Source: Siphonodentalium dalli (Eukaryota > Mollusca > Scaphopoda > Gadilida > Siphonodentaliidae). From it: a DNA stretch of 64,000 bases. The position numbers and the translations under genes were made by a program. Within the stretch, counting starts at the first letter, position 1. Each line of letters begins with the position of its first letter. Location: positions 11,127,710 through 11,191,709 of the forward strand of contig CP136062.1 in NCBI GenBank assembly GCA_032622095.1, given 5' to 3'. Below, piece after piece: positions 61,181 through 64,000 of this stretch. The notes below the pieces were generated by a model. The model made no database searches and had not been told where the DNA came from. It saw only the letters and a program-made list of their open reading frames with translations.

Positions 61181-61270
61181 CCGCTCTCTCCTGATGAGAC
61201 CTTGCGGGTCACCAATTTATAAATTGGGGGACAAAATAGGTCGAAACACTAAAAGGCAGTGTAGAGTGCT
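61181..61270 (+). ncRNA. Hammerhead ribozyme motif, right arm
   Basis: Core: CTGATGA (61191-61197), stem II GACCT (61198-61202) with AGGTC (61238-61242), GAAA (61243-61246), stem III CACT (61247-61250), loop AAAAGGC, AGTG (61258-61261), then TA (61262-61263). The cleavage triplet is GUA and predicted cleavage falls after 61263. Stem I starts CTC (61188-61190) with GAG (61264-61266). The inner part of stem II is the palindrome CCAATTTATAAATTGG. Against the left-arm copy, stem III shows a paired change (A-T here, G-C there) and the stem II inner loop changes only in the loop. Confidence 0.83.
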
Positions 61271-61337
61271 ACATAGAATCGGATGGGATGTTGGTGTTTA
61301 TCCAATTTTATATTAAAAAAGGAGTGCTACATAGAAT
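61264..61337. repeat. Partial duplication beginning at the ribozyme cleavage point
   Basis: GAGTGCTACATAGAAT occurs at 61264-61279 and again at 61322-61337. The first copy starts with the nucleotide right after the predicted cleavage site and lacks a ~15-bp segment ('gtcccgtccatagat') present in the second copy and in the left arm. Confidence 0.93.
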
Positions 61338-61787
61338 GTCCCGTCCATAGATCGGATGGGATGTTGGTATTTATCCTATTTTATATAAAAACTTCTGGCT
61401 AATATGTTGTCCCAATTTATTCCAAGCTTGTGAAGTCACTTGGCCCACAATTTACACCCCCCCCCTCCGAAAAAAAACCTCACAAAATGGAATTTTATAA
61501 TGACATTCAACTAAATGCAATTGCTATGAACATTAGGAAGCCCGTGCACTATTCATCTTGACATACTATATTTGACAATTAAATGAGTTTGAAAAACTCA
61601 TACATGTATATGTTTAGCAAATTCTGATTAAAATGTCCATATCCATTGTATTTGTGACCTGCCTGTAAATGATGCACTCAAACGATTATCTACCCAAACC
61701 ATCGCGCGCGACGAAGCGATCAAGTCGCGTTCGGTGTGAATATAAAAATCGTGCGCTTTGAACCGCTATGGGCGACAGCAAAACGGC

Positions 61788-63462
61788 CGTAAAAATCGCG
61801 CGCTCGTGTCCGGTGTGGATTGACCCTTAACGACACCGATATGGAGGGATACATTTTAAAACTGACCATGTACATGTCGCCATTGAGACCTCAAGGTGGC
61901 GTTTTGGGATAACACACCAAATAGAGCCCGAAGCCGCCATCGCACGCCGCCGCCGCCAGCCATATTGGCCACAAGCCGCCGCCAGCCATATTATCTCTAA
62001 CGCCAGCCACATTTAAAAATCTCCGCCGCCGGAATTGTAAAATGGCTGAGCCGTGTGGTCTGCATGCATGGGCTTATATGTCAAGCACAAGTGTACTGTG
62101 AATCGCAAAGAACTAAACCGCATTGCCTAATATTGGCATAATCGCATGGACACGGCATGGTTGTTATGTTATCAGAACACCGGGCCCCTTAATGTGGAAT
62201 AGACTATCCCAATGCATGCTTTCATATAACTGAATGGGCGCATCCATTCGGTATTGAAAGGGTTAAAATATAAATTGTTTATATCAACACGACCCAGTCT
62301 CAGACATCGCTGGCATTTGTCAATATATAAACATAAGAATAGACAATAGTTTGAAATATTATATATCATTACTATCGGGTTCATCATTCAATGATGCATG
62401 CATATATCGCAAGATGCCAGTGATGATATCAGTCTGAAGTCGACAAAAGTCCCAATGTAACTTATACCGATTAGATGGGAAACTACATAGTATATCCATG
62501 CCAGTCCTTCGTGTATTTTCGCCATAATGGAAAAGCCCAACATCAAAAGATTACGTGTGATATTGAATTATACGGGTTCACCACAAACGCTAAAACAAAC
62601 GGGGTCTATAACCGGGGATTAGGAACATTTCGGAAACGAAAATACGCTGACTGATAACATCTCAGCCGGCTGAGCCGCCATATTTCGTCAGCCACGAACG
62701 TAGCGACTGAGCCGGCTCAGCTAGCTAACCAGCCACGAAATCCGGTTGAGCCAGCCGCGAAAACTATTTGTCGTGGCTTCGGGGTCTAACACCAAAGGTT
62801 AACAACAATGCCAGTGTCTACAAGGCAAGCGGGATGATCAATCATCCAGTATCTAACTACATATATGTTTGTCCTTCAATGTCGACCATATGGCTTCTGC
62901 TAGCTTAGGAAAGACCTGCTGTCCAAACAACTTGCGATTATTTGCGAAATCGCAAACTCCTGGCGCATTCTTCGAATCGTACACATCATCTCTTACAGCC
63001 ACTAAGAGTAACATATGTTACTCCCCCCATATTATCTTAACATATCAAGCGAACAGAGAAGTTGTATGTGAGTAATCCTTTATTCATAAATATATATAGT
63101 GGACCTAACAACACATCAGAATATAACAATACAAACATATAAAGTCAATAGCACAAAATAATGTAAAACAGTAGGAGTTTGATAAAATGATAACAGTATG
63201 TACAACTTTCTGGTGGGTAGATCTATGATTGACAAAAATTGGATGCAGCCATACACTTTAATTGTTTTAAATTAAATTCTTCTACTGGATCAAGTGTTCC
63301 AGGGTATAAATAGTAACTATTAATCATAGTCTCCGGTACGAATATGCGGAATTTATTAATATTATGGTATAACACAATCATATTATCTTTCGGGAAAGTT
63401 TTATTGACAGAACAGAAATTTAAGGAGCATAGCACGAGAAAAGGTTTGATGCTGTTTCTGTC
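61788..63462. other. No gene recognised; GCC-rich and palindromic patches
   Basis: 61920-62035 repeats 'gccgccgccagccatatt' and related phrases. 62661-62674 and 62707-62720 are perfect 14-bp palindromes. 'ccctttcaatac' facing TTAA near 62263-62275 (minus) looks like a single piggyBac-type end. A 70-codon minus frame at 63223-63435 (containing YYLYPGTLDPVEEFNLK) has protein-like composition but is unrecognised. Confidence 0.5.
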
Positions 63463-63610
63463 AGGTGCCTAATAATTGTGTCAGCAAGATTATTTATTTT
63501 AGAAAAATTCCCAACGATCACTATTATTTGACATTGAGACATAGACGGAAATTGCCATCACTATTATTAATTTCAGCATAAATCCCCACCAACAGTATTA
63601 TTAGGCACCT
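63463..63610. mobile_element. 148-bp MITE with 14-bp TIRs
   Basis: AGGTGCCTAATAAT (63463-63476) is matched by its reverse complement, ATTATTAGGCACCT, at 63597-63610. The interior is AT-rich and non-coding. Immediate flanks (TC / TC) are too short to define a target duplication. Confidence 0.75.
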
Positions 63611-63726
63611 TCGGCACCAGGAATTAACCATTTACCAAGAGATATACCATCTTTGATACCCAATATAATAAATATCTCATTCACACACATTTCACCTTTA
63701 CACACATTCACACAAATTTCAGACAA

Positions 63727-63896
63727 TTAGCACATCTTACACTTCCAGTTCTCACTCATCTTCCGTATTCTTACACACACAAAATGGTAATACTGGCTGC
63801 AATCTTCACAGCGAATCCAACGTATAGCTGCCTTGGATCTGGTCATTTTGCAAAAAACTGCATTGCAGTTTCGCAGAGTGGGACTGGGTAGATTAA
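63727..63896 (-). CDS. Terminal exon encoding a PHD-type zinc finger
   Basis: PHD fingers bind histone tails or act as protein-interaction modules, and also occur at the C-terminus of some transposon proteins. On the minus strand the exon is preceded by a good 3' splice site, a pyrimidine-rich run ending 'ctaatttcag' (63921-63897). It encodes LPSPTLRNCNAVFCKM, then IRWIRCEDCSQYYHFVCV, and ends ENWKCKMC followed by a stop. The C-x4-C, C-x2-C, H-x2-C and C-x2-C spacing with W before CEDC and YYHFVC fits a PHD finger; the first pair is wider than the usual C-x2-C. The upstream exons lie beyond the right edge of the window or further up the minus strand. Whether this is a host gene or a transposon C-terminus cannot be decided here. 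Confidence 0.6.
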
Positions 63897-64000
63897 CTGA
63901 AATTAGAAAAGGAAAACTAAAATAATTTGAATGAAGAAGTCCATAAATATATAACATATAAGAGATAATGTATGGAAATGAGGATCAGACAACAAGCCCG

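Larger units (their letters stand above)
60784..61391. mobile_element. Foldback element with hammerhead ribozymes in both arms
   Basis: The left arm (60784-60942) and right arm (61169-61391) are inverted copies; outer ends read 'tatataaaat(t/a)ggataaat'. The spacer is about 225 bp. The right arm is longer by a 58-bp partial duplication (61264-61321). Comparison with copy A shows the whole element is an insertion between 'cgtaataacag' and '(c)ttctggctaat'. No protein is encoded. Each arm contains a hammerhead core pointing outward. Confidence 0.9.
60465..61787. mobile_element. TIR DNA element, copy B, carrying the hammerhead foldback
   Basis: The left end (60465-60536: 'gccgttgtctctcgtccgta', 'gttcaaagcgcgcga', 'ttcacaccg', 'atcgct') pairs as an inverted repeat with 61714-61787 ('gcgat', 'cggtgtgaatataaaaat', 'cgtgcgctttgaac', 'gggcgacagcaaaacggc'). 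Between them lies the block also found in copy A, interrupted by the foldback at 60784-61391. No transposase frame is visible. The true outer limits may extend slightly further. Confidence 0.75.

Noticed and set aside
62250-62276. piggyBac element end (ATTGAAAGGG followed by TTAA)
   Set aside because: No matching opposite end with TTAA was found upstream; kept only as a note.

Overview
The window looks like nuclear DNA of an AT-rich marine invertebrate. There are no bacterial-style operons. Coding traces are isolated and intron-bounded, or belong to non-LTR retrotransposons, and most of the sequence is repeats. ACATGTA-rich stretches, many foldback elements and a family-92 glycosyltransferase relic would fit a lophotrochozoan such as a mollusc, but that is inference. 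I see no intact multi-exon host gene. What can be read is decayed LINE coding sequence, pseudogene fragments, a PHD-finger exon at the right edge, and a dense set of tandem, inverted and dispersed repeats.

Layout. 1-2042 is one copy of a ~2 kb direct repeat; the other copy is 38970-41003 (about 99% identical by eye). 4111-4380 is an AT-rich foldback. 4388-7722 is a decayed endonuclease/reverse transcriptase LINE ending in a (TATCC)n tail. It is followed by a 38-bp array (7723-8191) and a 48-bp minisatellite (8319-9107). 11721-12668 holds three ~320-bp tandem units. 15085-16041 is a frameshifted GT92 pseudogene, and 16995-17469 a piggyBac-type MITE with TTAA duplications. 18841-19147 is a possible coiled-coil exon. 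27130-28400 is a ~115-bp array and 28755-29275 a GAY-repeat tract. 32512-34196 is a near-perfect palindrome with ~720-bp arms.

From 35 to 46 kb there are several foldback and TIR elements, two of them associated with LINE C-terminal fragments. 47.4-51.2 kb holds duplicated blocks and an element with a CCGGGTTACCCGG head and an ACAG-repeat tail. 53043-53220 is a relic of a transposon-type integrase. 58.4-60.5 kb carries two L1/Tx1-type LINE fragments.

The most interesting signal is at 60784-61391. This foldback element sits inside one of two related copies of a larger DNA element. Each of its arms carries a complete hammerhead ribozyme core: CTGATGA, stem II, GAAA, stem III, then a GTA cleavage triplet. 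The two copies differ by a base-pair-preserving change in stem III (CACT/AGTG against CGCT/AGCG). A partial duplication in the right arm starts exactly at the predicted cleavage point. Separately, a 12-bp word, ATAAAGAGCGTT, recurs exactly nine times across the window and probably marks an unrecognised dispersed family.
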